A DNA stretch of 46,082 nucleotides from an uncultured Odoribacter sp. (GTDB taxonomy: Bacteria > Bacteroidota > Bacteroidia > Bacteroidales > Marinifilaceae), in assembly GCA_934725835.1 (NCBI GenBank), contig CAKVCR010000003.1:1-46082 (forward strand), written 5' to 3'. Shown piece after piece: positions 38,360 through 45,467 of this stretch. Under the pieces are notes generated by a model that was given only the letters and a program-made list of their open reading frames with translations, had not been told where the DNA came from and did no database searches. Positions within the stretch are counted from its first letter, which is position 1, and the number at the start of each line of letters is the position of its first letter. The position numbers and the translations under genes were made by a program.

Positions 38360-38779
38360 CTACCTGACCGGCGCGCATGCCCGTTCCTTCGGCGGCGCGC
38401 AGGTTTTTACCGTTTCCGATCGCGCCAGCCGCACACGCAGTTTGTGTTCGCGCCCGCATCGCAGTTGCCGCAGCCAGCATTCATAGCATCGCACCCTGCT
38501 GCGTTTTTCGTACACCGGCTTGCCGCATTCCATGCACAGCCCGCGTTCAACCCTGCTCCGTCTGCGCTCGCGAACTTCGGCGTTCAGCTTTTGCCGCTCC
38601 TCCGCCGTCATGTTGGCGTACCTCCGGCGGTTGAGCGCGTTGACCTTCTCCGCGCATTCCGGACACCGCACGCGGTTCGGCGCGGCATCGGCGCTGGCGC
38701 AGGCGACGCAGATGCCGTGCTGTTTCAACCACGCATATCTGTTCGCGCTATACTCGCGCTGATGTTCCTTCGCGTTCAT
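38360..38779 (-). CDS. Cys-rich nucleic-acid-binding-like protein, 139 aa
   Basis: ATG 38779 after GAAGGGGACG. Several CxxC pairs: CVACASADAAPNRVRCPEC near 22-40 and CMECGKPVYEKRSRVRCYEC near 82-101. It has an Arg-rich middle. Such small zinc-finger proteins often precede phage methylases (from memory). Overlap with the gene upstream is four bases. Confidence 0.75.
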   Translation of the reverse strand: MNAKEHQREYSANRYAWLKQHGICVACASADAAPNRVRCPECAEKVNALNRRRYANMTAEERQKLNAEVRERRRSRVERGLCMECGKPVYEKRSRVRCYECWLRQLRCGREHKLRVRLARSETVKTCAPPKERACAPVR

Positions 38780-39141
38780 TTTTCGTCCCCTTCGATGTAG
38801 CATCTTCCGCCTTTTTGGAAATCCTCCGGCTTCAGGAAAAAATCTTCCGGAAATTCCGGATCGACATGATCAATTTTTTCGTAGTTCAGGAAATTGTTCA
38901 AATTGATCGACCACAGCGCCCCGTCGCCGCGCTCTACGTGAACCGTTTCATACGGGTTCCGTGGCCAACTTCCAAACCATCGCACGATCTGATTTTCAAC
39001 CTTTTTCTCGGCATCTGCGAAATACGGATTCTCCGTGCGTCGAACCGCGCCCAGCGCGATCAGATTCACGTCGCCGCACCAGTTCCACTCTTTTTTGTAC
39101 CGATCCTGAAACCGCTTCGGAATTTCACTGATTTTCAACAT
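38776..39141 (-). CDS. Hypothetical protein, 121 aa
   Basis: Starts MLKISEIPKRFQDRYKKEWN and contains NPYETVHVERGDGALWSINL. An alpha/beta domain of unknown family. It overlaps the previous gene by 17 bases and the next by four. No function. Confidence 0.7.
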   Translation of the reverse strand: MLKISEIPKRFQDRYKKEWNWCGDVNLIALGAVRRTENPYFADAEKKVENQIVRWFGSWPRNPYETVHVERGDGALWSINLNNFLNYEKIDHVDPEFPEDFFLKPEDFQKGGRCYIEGDEK

Positions 39142-39418
39142 CGCTCACCTCCGGTTCCTCGGGCTGCTTTTCCTCCGGCGCGATCACCGTATAGCCGCGC
39201 TTGCGCAGGAAGTTGATCGCCGTATTGACTCGCGTCGCCTCGTACTTTTCCGGATGCTCCGTGCGATACTGGCGCGCGTACTCGTTGATCTTCCCTCGGT
39301 TCGCTTTTTTATAGGCCGCATCGTATTCCTTCAGGCGTTCCAGGTTCTTTTTCCGATATTCCGCCTGATATTCGCGCCTTTGCCGGTCTTCGCGCTCCGG
39401 CGTTTGGTTCCCGCTCAT
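39125..39418 (-). CDS. Helical basic protein, 97 aa
   Basis: ATG 39418 follows GGGAGGTG. Residues 10-70 are a run of YRKKNLERLKEYDAAYKK-type sequence, the pattern found before HNH domains or in small DNA-binding phage proteins; the HNH part is absent. Then FLRKRGYTVIAPEEK. It is coupled to the previous gene. Confidence 0.65.
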   Translation of the reverse strand: MSGNQTPEREDRQRREYQAEYRKKNLERLKEYDAAYKKANRGKINEYARQYRTEHPEKYEATRVNTAINFLRKRGYTVIAPEEKQPEEPEVSDVENQ

Positions 39419-39768
39419 CGGTTCACCTCCCGCGGACGAATGCCCAGTTTCTCCGCAATCTCGGCGGGAATGGGATTGTTTCGGCATTCATGGCAACCAG
39501 TCCCGTTGCTCGTACATTCAATGCCAAACACCATCGGGCATATCTGCCGCGTATAATTCGGGAATACTTCCTGCTGATATTCGATCCACGTCGGGTACTT
39601 CTCCGCTTCCCACTGTTCCACACGGCGCTCGATTTCTTCCTCGGACAGGCTCGGCGTGCCCGTCGTCACGCCGCACGCGATATCGTTCATCATGATGCAG
39701 CCTTCGCAATTTTCCCGTTCGTCGCACAGCTCGCGGATTTTTCGCATCACTTCCACAAATTCAGCCAT
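39415..39768 (-). CDS. Cys-containing hypothetical protein, 117 aa
   Basis: ATG 39768 follows AGGAGGGTTGACA. It contains CDERENCEGCIMMNDIACG in the first half and CPMVFGIECTSNGTGCHECR in the second, again a zinc-like Cys pair set. An intervening helix is IERRVEQWEAEKYPTWIEYQ. No function is recognised; the operon is rich in such proteins. Confidence 0.7.
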   Translation of the reverse strand: MAEFVEVMRKIRELCDERENCEGCIMMNDIACGVTTGTPSLSEEEIERRVEQWEAEKYPTWIEYQQEVFPNYTRQICPMVFGIECTSNGTGCHECRNNPIPAEIAEKLGIRPREVNR

Positions 39769-39994
39769 TGTCAACCCTCCTGTTCCATGCTTCGATGCAT
39801 TTGGCGTATCCGTCGCGCACTACGATCGTCTTGCCTTCTTCCTGCTTCGTAACATACCTGTCCGCAATTCCGATATGGCATTTTGTGCACGCAATTCTGC
39901 ATCGGATCTCGATTTTTGCTCCTTTCCGTTTTCCGTTACGGGTTCGCATCTCGGCTTCACCGGTGCAGAACGGGCAGGACTTCAATTCAATCAT
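39761..39994 (-). CDS. Lar-like restriction alleviation protein
   Basis: 77 residues from ATG 39994 after GGAGGGTTGAC. The pattern LKSCPFCTGEAEMRT, then IEIRCRIACTKCHIGI, then GYAKCIEAWNRRV is that of the Lar family, with CPFC and CxxC zinc ends and the WNRR tail. In Rac prophage, Lar lessens type I restriction. This member may do the same, with two methylases in the operon. Confidence 0.75.
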   Translation of the reverse strand: MIELKSCPFCTGEAEMRTRNGKRKGAKIEIRCRIACTKCHIGIADRYVTKQEEGKTIVVRDGYAKCIEAWNRRVDNG

Positions 39995-40655
39995 TGTCAA
40001 CCCTCCTTTGCGCTTTCAGCCTGTCCAGTTCTTCCGGCGTGATTTCCTTCCAACCGAGTTCTGATTCGGTGAACACACGGTTCACATCCACTTTATCGCC
40101 CTCCGGCGTTCGGATATAATGAATATGCACCGTATCGAAATCGCCGTTGCGCTTATCGAACAGGAATTCCTCGGTGTAAACCATGTACGGCTGATTCGGC
40201 GGGTAGTATGGCATGGCGATGGGGTACATTTCATCGACGATGCGGGTTGTTAATCCGCTGTGATAGGTGATTTCAGGGTCGTTCATGTTCACACCGTAGG
40301 CGCGCTCGTTGTCGCTGTATATGATGGTGCCATCCGGATATACGTGCTTCCAGAAACAGGTCATTCGATTGCATTGATAGAGCCTGTTTTGGTCATCTTC
40401 CCGCTCCCAGAAATGCTCCGTCCATACGTCCTCAGTATCCTCAATCGGCGTAAGCGGCTGATGCTTGATCAGGCGATCTAAAATATTCCGCGTGATACTG
40501 ATGCTCATACCGGAATGCCCGTCGCCGCAGAGCGATTTGTAGGCTTTCAGCGCGCTTTCGTGGCACGCCTTGACGTATTGATAAAAGCTGTCATTTTCGT
40601 TTTCGCGCGCTAGCGCGATGCGGATTTCGTTCTCCGCCCATTCAATCATGTTCAT
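39987..40655 (-). CDS. Hypothetical protein, 222 aa
   Basis: Long for the operon. Begins MNMIEWAENEIRIALARENE and then MSISITRNILDRLIKHQPLT, then IEDTEDVW, CNRMTCFWKHVYPDGTIIYS. This form is typical of a phage early protein of Firmicutes that I have seen without function. It starts after GGAATGTG and overlaps the metalloprotease-like gene by 14 bases. Confidence 0.75.
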   Translation of the reverse strand: MNMIEWAENEIRIALARENENDSFYQYVKACHESALKAYKSLCGDGHSGMSISITRNILDRLIKHQPLTPIEDTEDVWTEHFWEREDDQNRLYQCNRMTCFWKHVYPDGTIIYSDNERAYGVNMNDPEITYHSGLTTRIVDEMYPIAMPYYPPNQPYMVYTEEFLFDKRNGDFDTVHIHYIRTPEGDKVDVNRVFTESELGWKEITPEELDRLKAQRRVDND

Positions 40656-41031
40656 GGTTCACATTCCTTTCACTTCGCTTTGCGTCTACAAGCGCACGGG
40701 CAAGATCATCGATCATCTGGTGCATAACGCGCTCCTGAAGATCATCCACGTTGTTGGACACGAACGACGTTTTCAGGTGCAGTAGTTCATGCACCAACGT
40801 TTTCTCCCAGTCGAACGGGACGATTCGATTTCCGTAGTATTCCGGATCGAGAATCTCGATTCGCGCCGTCTTCAGCGTCTCATTCCATTCGGTGCAGCCC
40901 GCGACATTTTCAAGTTCCATATCCTCCGGTTTGCATTTCGGCAGCAGCTTGATGCGCCAATCCTGCAAGCCTAATCGCTTCTGCCACTCTGCAAGCAGGG
41001 CATTGGGTTTCAATGTTACCAGCATCTTCAA
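40642..41031 (-). CDS. Metalloprotease-like protein with HExxH
   Basis: 129 residues. TLVHELLHLKTSF near 77-89 contains HELLH, the zinc protease signature. Upstream WRIKLLPKCKPEDM and ETLKTARIEILDP are in SprT/minor zincin style. It may act on DNA-protein links or other targets in the cell. Third ligand uncertain. Overlaps with both neighbours by a few bases. Confidence 0.7.
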   Translation of the reverse strand: MKMLVTLKPNALLAEWQKRLGLQDWRIKLLPKCKPEDMELENVAGCTEWNETLKTARIEILDPEYYGNRIVPFDWEKTLVHELLHLKTSFVSNNVDDLQERVMHQMIDDLARALVDAKRSERNVNHEHD

Positions 41032-41231
41032 TCTCCTTTCATCGCTCGCTGAACAACCGCGGCAATCTCCGAGCCATCGATATACAGGATTTGCGTATCA
41101 CAATCGCCGCTGTACTTGATGCCGGATATGCCGCCGAATACATCGGTTACGATTTCGCATTTTTCGCAATGCATCACGATCGATCTTCCGTTCTTCAGGA
41201 TGATCTCAACCTCGGTTTTGTTTTCAATCAT
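41028..41231 (-). CDS. Hypothetical protein, 67 aa
   Basis: ATG 41231 lies at a good distance from GGAGG; the ATG at 41240 is too close. It is beta-rich: VEIILKNGRSIVMHCEKCEI, then YSGDCDTQILYIDGSEI. A CxxxxC with CEKC may be metal-binding. No function is recognised. Confidence 0.7.
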   Translation of the reverse strand: MIENKTEVEIILKNGRSIVMHCEKCEIVTDVFGGISGIKYSGDCDTQILYIDGSEIAAVVQRAMKGD

Positions 41232-41439
41232 TGTGTTCATCCTCCAGCAAATCTTCCAGCGTCACCCTCGGACATTCCTGTCCGTCCACTTCATCCTCAT
41301 GCGCCGCAACGCCATCTTCATATGGCTCCCACGCTTCATAACCGCCGCCAGCTTCGCATTCAAAGGTCAGATTGATTCGGCAATGATCGCGCCCGCCGCC
41401 GAGGTCGTGCATACATGTGCTGCAATCTCTGTTTTGCAT
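41224..41439 (-). CDS. Small Cys-rich protein, 71 aa
   Basis: ATG 41439 after GGGGGGAGCG. Pattern CSTCMHDLGGGRDHCRINLT and ECEAGGGYEAWEP resembles the N-terminus of the gene at 35652-35888 (CERCKNSV..., EGGGYEAFEP), so the two share a module. The rest is acidic. It probably folds around a metal. Confidence 0.65.
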   Translation of the reverse strand: MQNRDCSTCMHDLGGGRDHCRINLTFECEAGGGYEAWEPYEDGVAAHEDEVDGQECPRVTLEDLLEDEHND

Positions 41440-41452
41440 TTCGCTCCCCCCC

Positions 41453-41719
41453 TCAGAAATACGTCCCGTTATCGGCGTATCTATCAGGCTCATATTCAGG
41501 GCTATGCGGGCGGCGATTCATCGGAAGCAACAATTCATACTGTTCCGCATCCAGCCCGTAAGCATCCGCAATCCTCTGCGCGATACCTGGCACGGTCACT
41601 TCGCGCGTATCCTGTTCCAGCATTTCCAACAGCCGCCATGAACACCGGCATACGCGTGCCATTGCGACAAGATCAACGTTCAATCGCTTGCGCGCTTCAA
41701 TCATGCATGTGCGTTCCAT
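41453..41719 (-). CDS. Small HTH protein
   Basis: 88 residues from ATG 41719 after GGGAGGTGACG. RLNVDLVAMARVCRCSWRLL, then EMLEQDTREVTVPGIAQRIA looks like a Cro-like HTH, and ADAYGLDAEQYELLLPMNRR follows. It may regulate the early operon. The ATG overlaps the upstream stop (TAATG). Confidence 0.65.
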   Translation of the reverse strand: MERTCMIEARKRLNVDLVAMARVCRCSWRLLEMLEQDTREVTVPGIAQRIADAYGLDAEQYELLLPMNRRPHSPEYEPDRYADNGTYF

Positions 41720-41844
41720 TATTTCCGCGTCACCTCCCGATACTCCCTGCGTCCTTCGTAGTACTTTCGCCATTCAATGATGGCGTACAGTCGATCAATT
41801 GCAACGCCGAGGGCGACCAGCCCGAATGCTCCCCAAATCGTCAT
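41719..41844 (-). CDS. Small membrane peptide, 41 aa
   Basis: ATG 41844 after GAAAGGAAG. One hydrophobic N-terminal helix (MTIWGAFGLVALGVAIDRLY) and a charged tail (EWRKYYEGRREYREVTRK). The stop overlaps the next ATG (TAATG). This is a typical overlooked small phage gene; function unknown. Confidence 0.6.
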   Translation of the reverse strand: MTIWGAFGLVALGVAIDRLYAIIEWRKYYEGRREYREVTRK

Positions 41845-41891
41845 GTTGTTTCTTCCTTTCGCTTATGTGAACTATTTTTAGTTCATCGTAT

Positions 41892-42266
41892 TTATCGTTC
41901 GGTTATTGTGATCTCCGTCCTAGGGTTATTCTTGTCGTATTGCACTCTACTTCCATCGTGCGAAGATACGATCTGACAATTATCATCCTCCAGCACGCCC
42001 GCCGCGACCAGTATGTCACAGGTCGCTTCTAGACAATTGACCAAATCCACCCTGCGGCGCGTCGGCATGTAATACACTGCCTTGAGATTTACCGGATAAT
42101 GGATCTTCATTCGCAGCTCGCCGCCGATCTGGCGCAGACAATCCGCTTCGTAGTCCTTGTATTGCTTTGATGGGATTGGGATAATCCGACCTCCGGCGCG
42201 AATCATGCGCTGGCTGTTCTTTTTCGTCCTCGGCGCGCCGTACAGCGTGAATTCGATCTGTTCCAT
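41892..42266 (-). CDS. RusA-like Holliday junction resolvase
   Basis: 124 residues. FTLYGAPRTKKNSQRMI at the start, then YYMPTRRRVDLVNCLEATCD near 66-85 and AGVLEDDNCQIVSSHDGSRV near 88-107. Conserved Asp residues in RRVDL, CDIL and EDDN make the metal site. It resolves branched DNA in phage replication and recombination. The start may be slightly different, since GGAGGTG is 13 bases away. Confidence 0.9.
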   Translation of the reverse strand: MEQIEFTLYGAPRTKKNSQRMIRAGGRIIPIPSKQYKDYEADCLRQIGGELRMKIHYPVNLKAVYYMPTRRRVDLVNCLEATCDILVAAGVLEDDNCQIVSSHDGSRVQYDKNNPRTEITITER

Positions 42267-42312
42267 GCCATGTGTATCTCACCTCCGTTTTTCCGCATCG
42301 CGTCAAAAGCCT

Positions 42313-42435
42313 TTATTTGCCACTGTAAGCCGTTTTCACCCTCGGATAGGGATTTTGCGTTCGAGCCTTTAGGCGGCGTTTTAGGCGGCTTTCTGTGCGT
42401 CTGACGCACATCTGCGCATTGTTGCTTGGATTCAT
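42313..42435 (-). CDS. Possible short basic protein, 40 aa
   Basis: ATG 42435 overlaps the stop of the replication gene (ATGA). Product MNPSNNAQMCVRRTESRLKR, then RLKARTQNPYPRVKTAYSGK is very basic. In another frame the same DNA reads KPPKTPPKGSNAKSLSEGEN, so which, if any, is real is not clear. Confidence 0.3.
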   Translation of the reverse strand: MNPSNNAQMCVRRTESRLKRRLKARTQNPYPRVKTAYSGK

Positions 42436-43214
42436 CCGGTGTCAACCTTGAATTGACTGATATGATCCGCATCCTTCGTCGGATCGTAAAAGAAATCCGC
42501 TCCGAAATCCGCTTCGGTGTAGGTGTGCTTCTGATAGTTCAATGCAGCGCTTTGTTTTTGCTTTCCCTCGCTTCGATCGCGCGCCGCCCAATTGCGAACT
42601 GCCGCCTTCCAGTCTTTCATCGGCGATGAACCGACCCGCCAGCCTTTGGAAGCGTAGAAATCCACGAACCGTTGCGCGTCAACCGCGATTCCGCGCTCTC
42701 GGCAATAAGCGTTCACATCGTCAACTGTCGGTTGGGTGAAGCGCGCTCGCGCGCCCGTTCTACCCCCCATAAATGATTCGTCAGAAGCATTTATGGGGGT
42801 ACTACCCTGTCTTAACTCTTCCTCTAGCTCTTCCTCTAACCTTACCTGTGTATCCAATTTGGATACAGGTTGTATACATTTTGTATACATGCCGCTTTCC
42901 GTAATAGAAACTTGTTCCTTTTCCACACATTTCGAAGGCTTGTATCGGTCTTTCTGTATATAATTGTGAATTCGCCAATGCCGAATCACAATCACGCCGC
43001 TGTCGAATAGAATGACGTAGCTTTTCGCCACCAGAATCCGCAAATCATCATTCGTTGCGCCGATCTGGCGCATGATGCTTCGCGGGTTATTGATAAATCC
43101 GTCGTCATCCGCAAGCATTCCGAACGTGAAATACAGGTTTCTTGCGCTCATCGGCATATCCAGAAAATCATCCGAAAGGACGATGGATTTTGCGAACATC
43201 CGCCGCTCTGCCAT
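42432..43214 (-). CDS. Phage replication initiator (DnaD/O-like)
   Basis: 260 residues from ATG 43214 after GGAGGGCGGGA. MAERRMFAKSIVLSDDFLDM, then ARNLYFTFGMLADDDGFINN, then IGATNDDLRILVAKSYVILF, then VIVIRHWRIHNYIQKDRYKP is a pattern very common in Firmicutes phage replication proteins. A winged-helix start is followed by a low-complexity linker and a C-terminal helper-like domain (VDDVNAYCRERGI). It probably loads the host helicase at an origin in or near this gene. Confidence 0.85.
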   Translation of the reverse strand: MAERRMFAKSIVLSDDFLDMPMSARNLYFTFGMLADDDGFINNPRSIMRQIGATNDDLRILVAKSYVILFDSGVIVIRHWRIHNYIQKDRYKPSKCVEKEQVSITESGMYTKCIQPVSKLDTQVRLEEELEEELRQGSTPINASDESFMGGRTGARARFTQPTVDDVNAYCRERGIAVDAQRFVDFYASKGWRVGSSPMKDWKAAVRNWAARDRSEGKQKQSAALNYQKHTYTEADFGADFFYDPTKDADHISQFKVDTG

Positions 43215-43216
43215 CT

Positions 43217-43462
43217 CTATCCCGCCCTCCGAAGGTAATAGCGCTTTACCCGGCATTTATCGCCGTTCCGGTTGCGCACTTCAACCATCTCACCGTCAAT
43301 TCTGTGCCCCAGTTCGCGCAGATCGAATATCCTTGCGCCCAGCCGCATCACGCCCAGATGCTTCAGCGCTTCCAACTGCGTGATGCTGCCGTGCTGGCGT
43401 AGGTAATCCAGCACCATCTGGCGCTGATTGGGGCTGTCGCCCCGAATACGTGTAATGTCCAT
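43217..43462 (-). CDS. Winged-helix (HTH_55-like) protein
   Basis: 81 residues from ATG 43462; a longer frame goes to 43537 (MSLMCDFCEANV...) but lacks a ribosome site. The motif MVLDYLRQHGSITQLEALKH, then LGVMRLGARIFDLRELGHRI is a plain winged helix typical of the HTH_55 family beside phage replication genes. The 43463-43548 gap may hold only a short cysteine-containing frame. Confidence 0.75.
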   Translation of the reverse strand: MDITRIRGDSPNQRQMVLDYLRQHGSITQLEALKHLGVMRLGARIFDLRELGHRIDGEMVEVRNRNGDKCRVKRYYLRRAG

Positions 43463-43548
43463 GATCACACCACTTTCCGGCGCAATTATCGCAATCGCGC
43501 ACACATTCGCTTCGCAAAAATCGCACATCAGACTCATTGTTCGTGTTT

Positions 43549-44061
43549 TCAGCGAAATCGCACGCCGCTTGTGAGCTTGATCGTGATTCCAGGCACGATT
43601 TCGCCCGTCTGCTTGTACGCTTTCATGATCGCCGTTTTATCGACCTTCGGCGGCTGTGGCGTTGTGTATTCCTCCGGCACTTCCCATGCGTCCAGCACAT
43701 CAACGCTGGTCGTGTCCTGCACATAAAACTTGCCAATGTCGGTTGAAATACCGCGCAGTCCGGCGCTCAACATCGCGTTCGTCAGATATTCCTTCAGGCG
43801 TTTTGCGCGGTTTTCCTTCGCTTTCGCCTGTGCGGTCAGCCGGTCGGCTTCCGCCTTGAAGATGCTCGCCTTTGCCGTCAGTTCATCCGCATCAGCCTTA
43901 ATATTTTTTAAGATCATGGCGTAATTGTTCGCCTTTTCATTCATGTCCGAGGATACAGCATCGATCTCCGCAATGATCGCTTCCGCCTGTTCCTCGGATT
44001 CACAATCATCCAGCGCGGCGACTAGCCGCGCATAAGCATCCGTCAATTCATACATCTTCAT
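43549..44061 (-). CDS. Siphovirus Gp157-like protein
   Basis: 170 residues. MKMYELTDAYARLVAALDDC at the start and a long coiled coil (about 40-100: MNEKANNYAMILKNIKADAD). The end includes GKFYVQDTTSVDVLDAWEVP and AIMKAYKQTGEIVPGITIKL. This is the Gp157 family, seen before DUF669 and AAA genes; resistance to other phages has been suggested for the family. It is in the recombination block. Confidence 0.88.
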   Translation of the reverse strand: MKMYELTDAYARLVAALDDCESEEQAEAIIAEIDAVSSDMNEKANNYAMILKNIKADADELTAKASIFKAEADRLTAQAKAKENRAKRLKEYLTNAMLSAGLRGISTDIGKFYVQDTTSVDVLDAWEVPEEYTTPQPPKVDKTAIMKAYKQTGEIVPGITIKLTSGVRFR

Positions 44062-44067
44062 GATTCA

Positions 44068-44637
44068 TCACTCCCAGGGCATTTTTTCGTCTTCAACAGG
44101 GGTAAACGCCGTGTTCGCCGGTGCAGTTGCGCTGTAAGCGCGCAGGCGCTTGATTTCAGGCGTTTTCACGCCGTCGCGGATACTTTGTGCGCTTCGCGGG
44201 AAAGCCGGTCTGACGGTCGTTTTAATCTCTCCTGTGTCCGTTTCGAATTCTTCCTCGCGGAATACCATGCCGACCATCTTATTCGCAAGCGTCGCTTCCT
44301 GCCAGTTCCACTTATATCCGGCGTTTGATTCCTCGATCGATTTAATCAGCCCCTTGAAATATGGGCTTGTCTGACCGTCAAACCCAAGCGTCAATTGCCG
44401 GAGCGTGCAGCCCCATGCCGCATTGGGATTGTTCGCCTTTTTGCGTTCGAACTGCCGCTTCGCGTATCCTGCGTATTCGCCTTCGGCGATTTCCAGCGCC
44501 AGCACAAGCATTTCAGATCCATTTGCGCTCTTTTCGCACCACGCCTTTAGAATTCGGCAGATGTAACCGCCAGCGGGCAGGCGCTCAAAGCTGCCATCAT
44601 AAGATGCGGCGTTATCATAACCGGGGGTAATGTTCAT
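44068..44637 (-). CDS. DUF669-like protein (ssDNA-binding-like)
   Basis: 189 residues. ERLPAGGYICRILKAWCEKS, then LVLALEIAEGEYAGY, then CTLRQLTLGFDG... and FKGLIKSIEESNAGYKWNWQ follow the DUF669 family. The acidic end EDEKMPWE resembles the tip of SSB proteins. It works with the AAA ATPase next to it in the recombination module. Confidence 0.82.
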   Translation of the reverse strand: MNITPGYDNAASYDGSFERLPAGGYICRILKAWCEKSANGSEMLVLALEIAEGEYAGYAKRQFERKKANNPNAAWGCTLRQLTLGFDGQTSPYFKGLIKSIEESNAGYKWNWQEATLANKMVGMVFREEEFETDTGEIKTTVRPAFPRSAQSIRDGVKTPEIKRLRAYSATAPANTAFTPVEDEKMPWE

Positions 44638-45275
44638 CAGTTCTCATCCTCCTTGTAATATTCCACGATCTGTTGATCTACGTAATTCAGGTCATTATCG
44701 ATTTCCAGCGCGTCAAACATGCCCATCGGGCTTTTTGCTGTGTCCATGCCGTCACTCTGCGTGCGGAATACGTGCTTGCCGTCCGATATCATGCACCGCA
44801 GGCAGATGGTAAACATGCCTTCCAAGCACACTTTTTCATCGATCAGCTTGCCGATGGTTTTGGGCTTCACCTGCCCAAAGTCGTTCATGTCTTCATGCAT
44901 GATCAGATACACGCGGGCATTGCTCGGTTCGGCGCGGATCGCTTCGATCAGGTTCCAGAACCGATCACCGATACTGTTGTACAGCGTGAATACGCCGTTT
45001 CCTGCTCCTGCATTGCTGTGACCGCGCATGAACATGTTCGTGATCAGATACCCAGCATCATCCACGATGATAATGTCGCGCCCTTTCTTCGGCGCAGAAG
45101 CGATGCACGCGGCGACTTTGTTGTAATCATCGGTCACGACCTGCGTGAATTTCCCGCGGAACGGTAAGGGCTTGCCCAGCACGTTTACCAGCGCAACGCG
45201 GTTCGGGTCAAGGTTGCGCAGGGAAGCGCTCTTGCCGCTGCCGCTCTTGCCAATCAATAATACAGGGATCGCCAT
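44637..45275 (-). CDS. AAA ATPase (AAA_24, Sak4-like)
   Basis: 212 residues. Walker A GKSGSGKS at 9-16, Walker B IIIVDDAGYL near 70-79. The order Gp157, DUF669, AAA_24 is a known phage replication/recombination set. It is similar to Sak4 single-strand annealing ATPases. It lies one base from the gene that follows, with overlapping TGATG-type junction. Confidence 0.85.
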   Translation of the reverse strand: MAIPVLLIGKSGSGKSASLRNLDPNRVALVNVLGKPLPFRGKFTQVVTDDYNKVAACIASAPKKGRDIIIVDDAGYLITNMFMRGHSNAGAGNGVFTLYNSIGDRFWNLIEAIRAEPSNARVYLIMHEDMNDFGQVKPKTIGKLIDEKVCLEGMFTICLRCMISDGKHVFRTQSDGMDTAKSPMGMFDALEIDNDLNYVDQQIVEYYKEDEN

Positions 45276-45276
45276 A

Positions 45277-45465
45277 TCAGTTATCCTCCGTTGCGTCCAT
45301 GCCGTCAGCGTAGCGCTTCAATTCGTCAAGCTTTGCTTTCAGCTTTTTGTTTTCCTCTTCCAGATCGCGAATATTCCACTTTTTCATGCGCAGGTCGGAT
45401 TCCAGTGAATCAATCTTCTCTCCCAATGCGCTAATTGCAGTAGCAACGTAATTCATTTCGTCCAT
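45277..45465 (-). CDS. Small coiled-coil protein, 62 aa
   Basis: ATG 45465, two bases after the DUF7666-like stop. One coiled coil MNYVATAISALGEKIDSLES, then LRMKKWNIRDLEEENKKLKA. It may help assemble the AAA/DUF669 complex, though only position supports that. Confidence 0.7.
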   Translation of the reverse strand: MDEMNYVATAISALGEKIDSLESDLRMKKWNIRDLEEENKKLKAKLDELKRYADGMDATEDN

Positions 45466-45467
45466 GT

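Noticed and set aside
41116..41976. 286-codon forward frame across early genes
   Set aside because: Overlaps four reverse genes that have ribosome sites and coupled starts.
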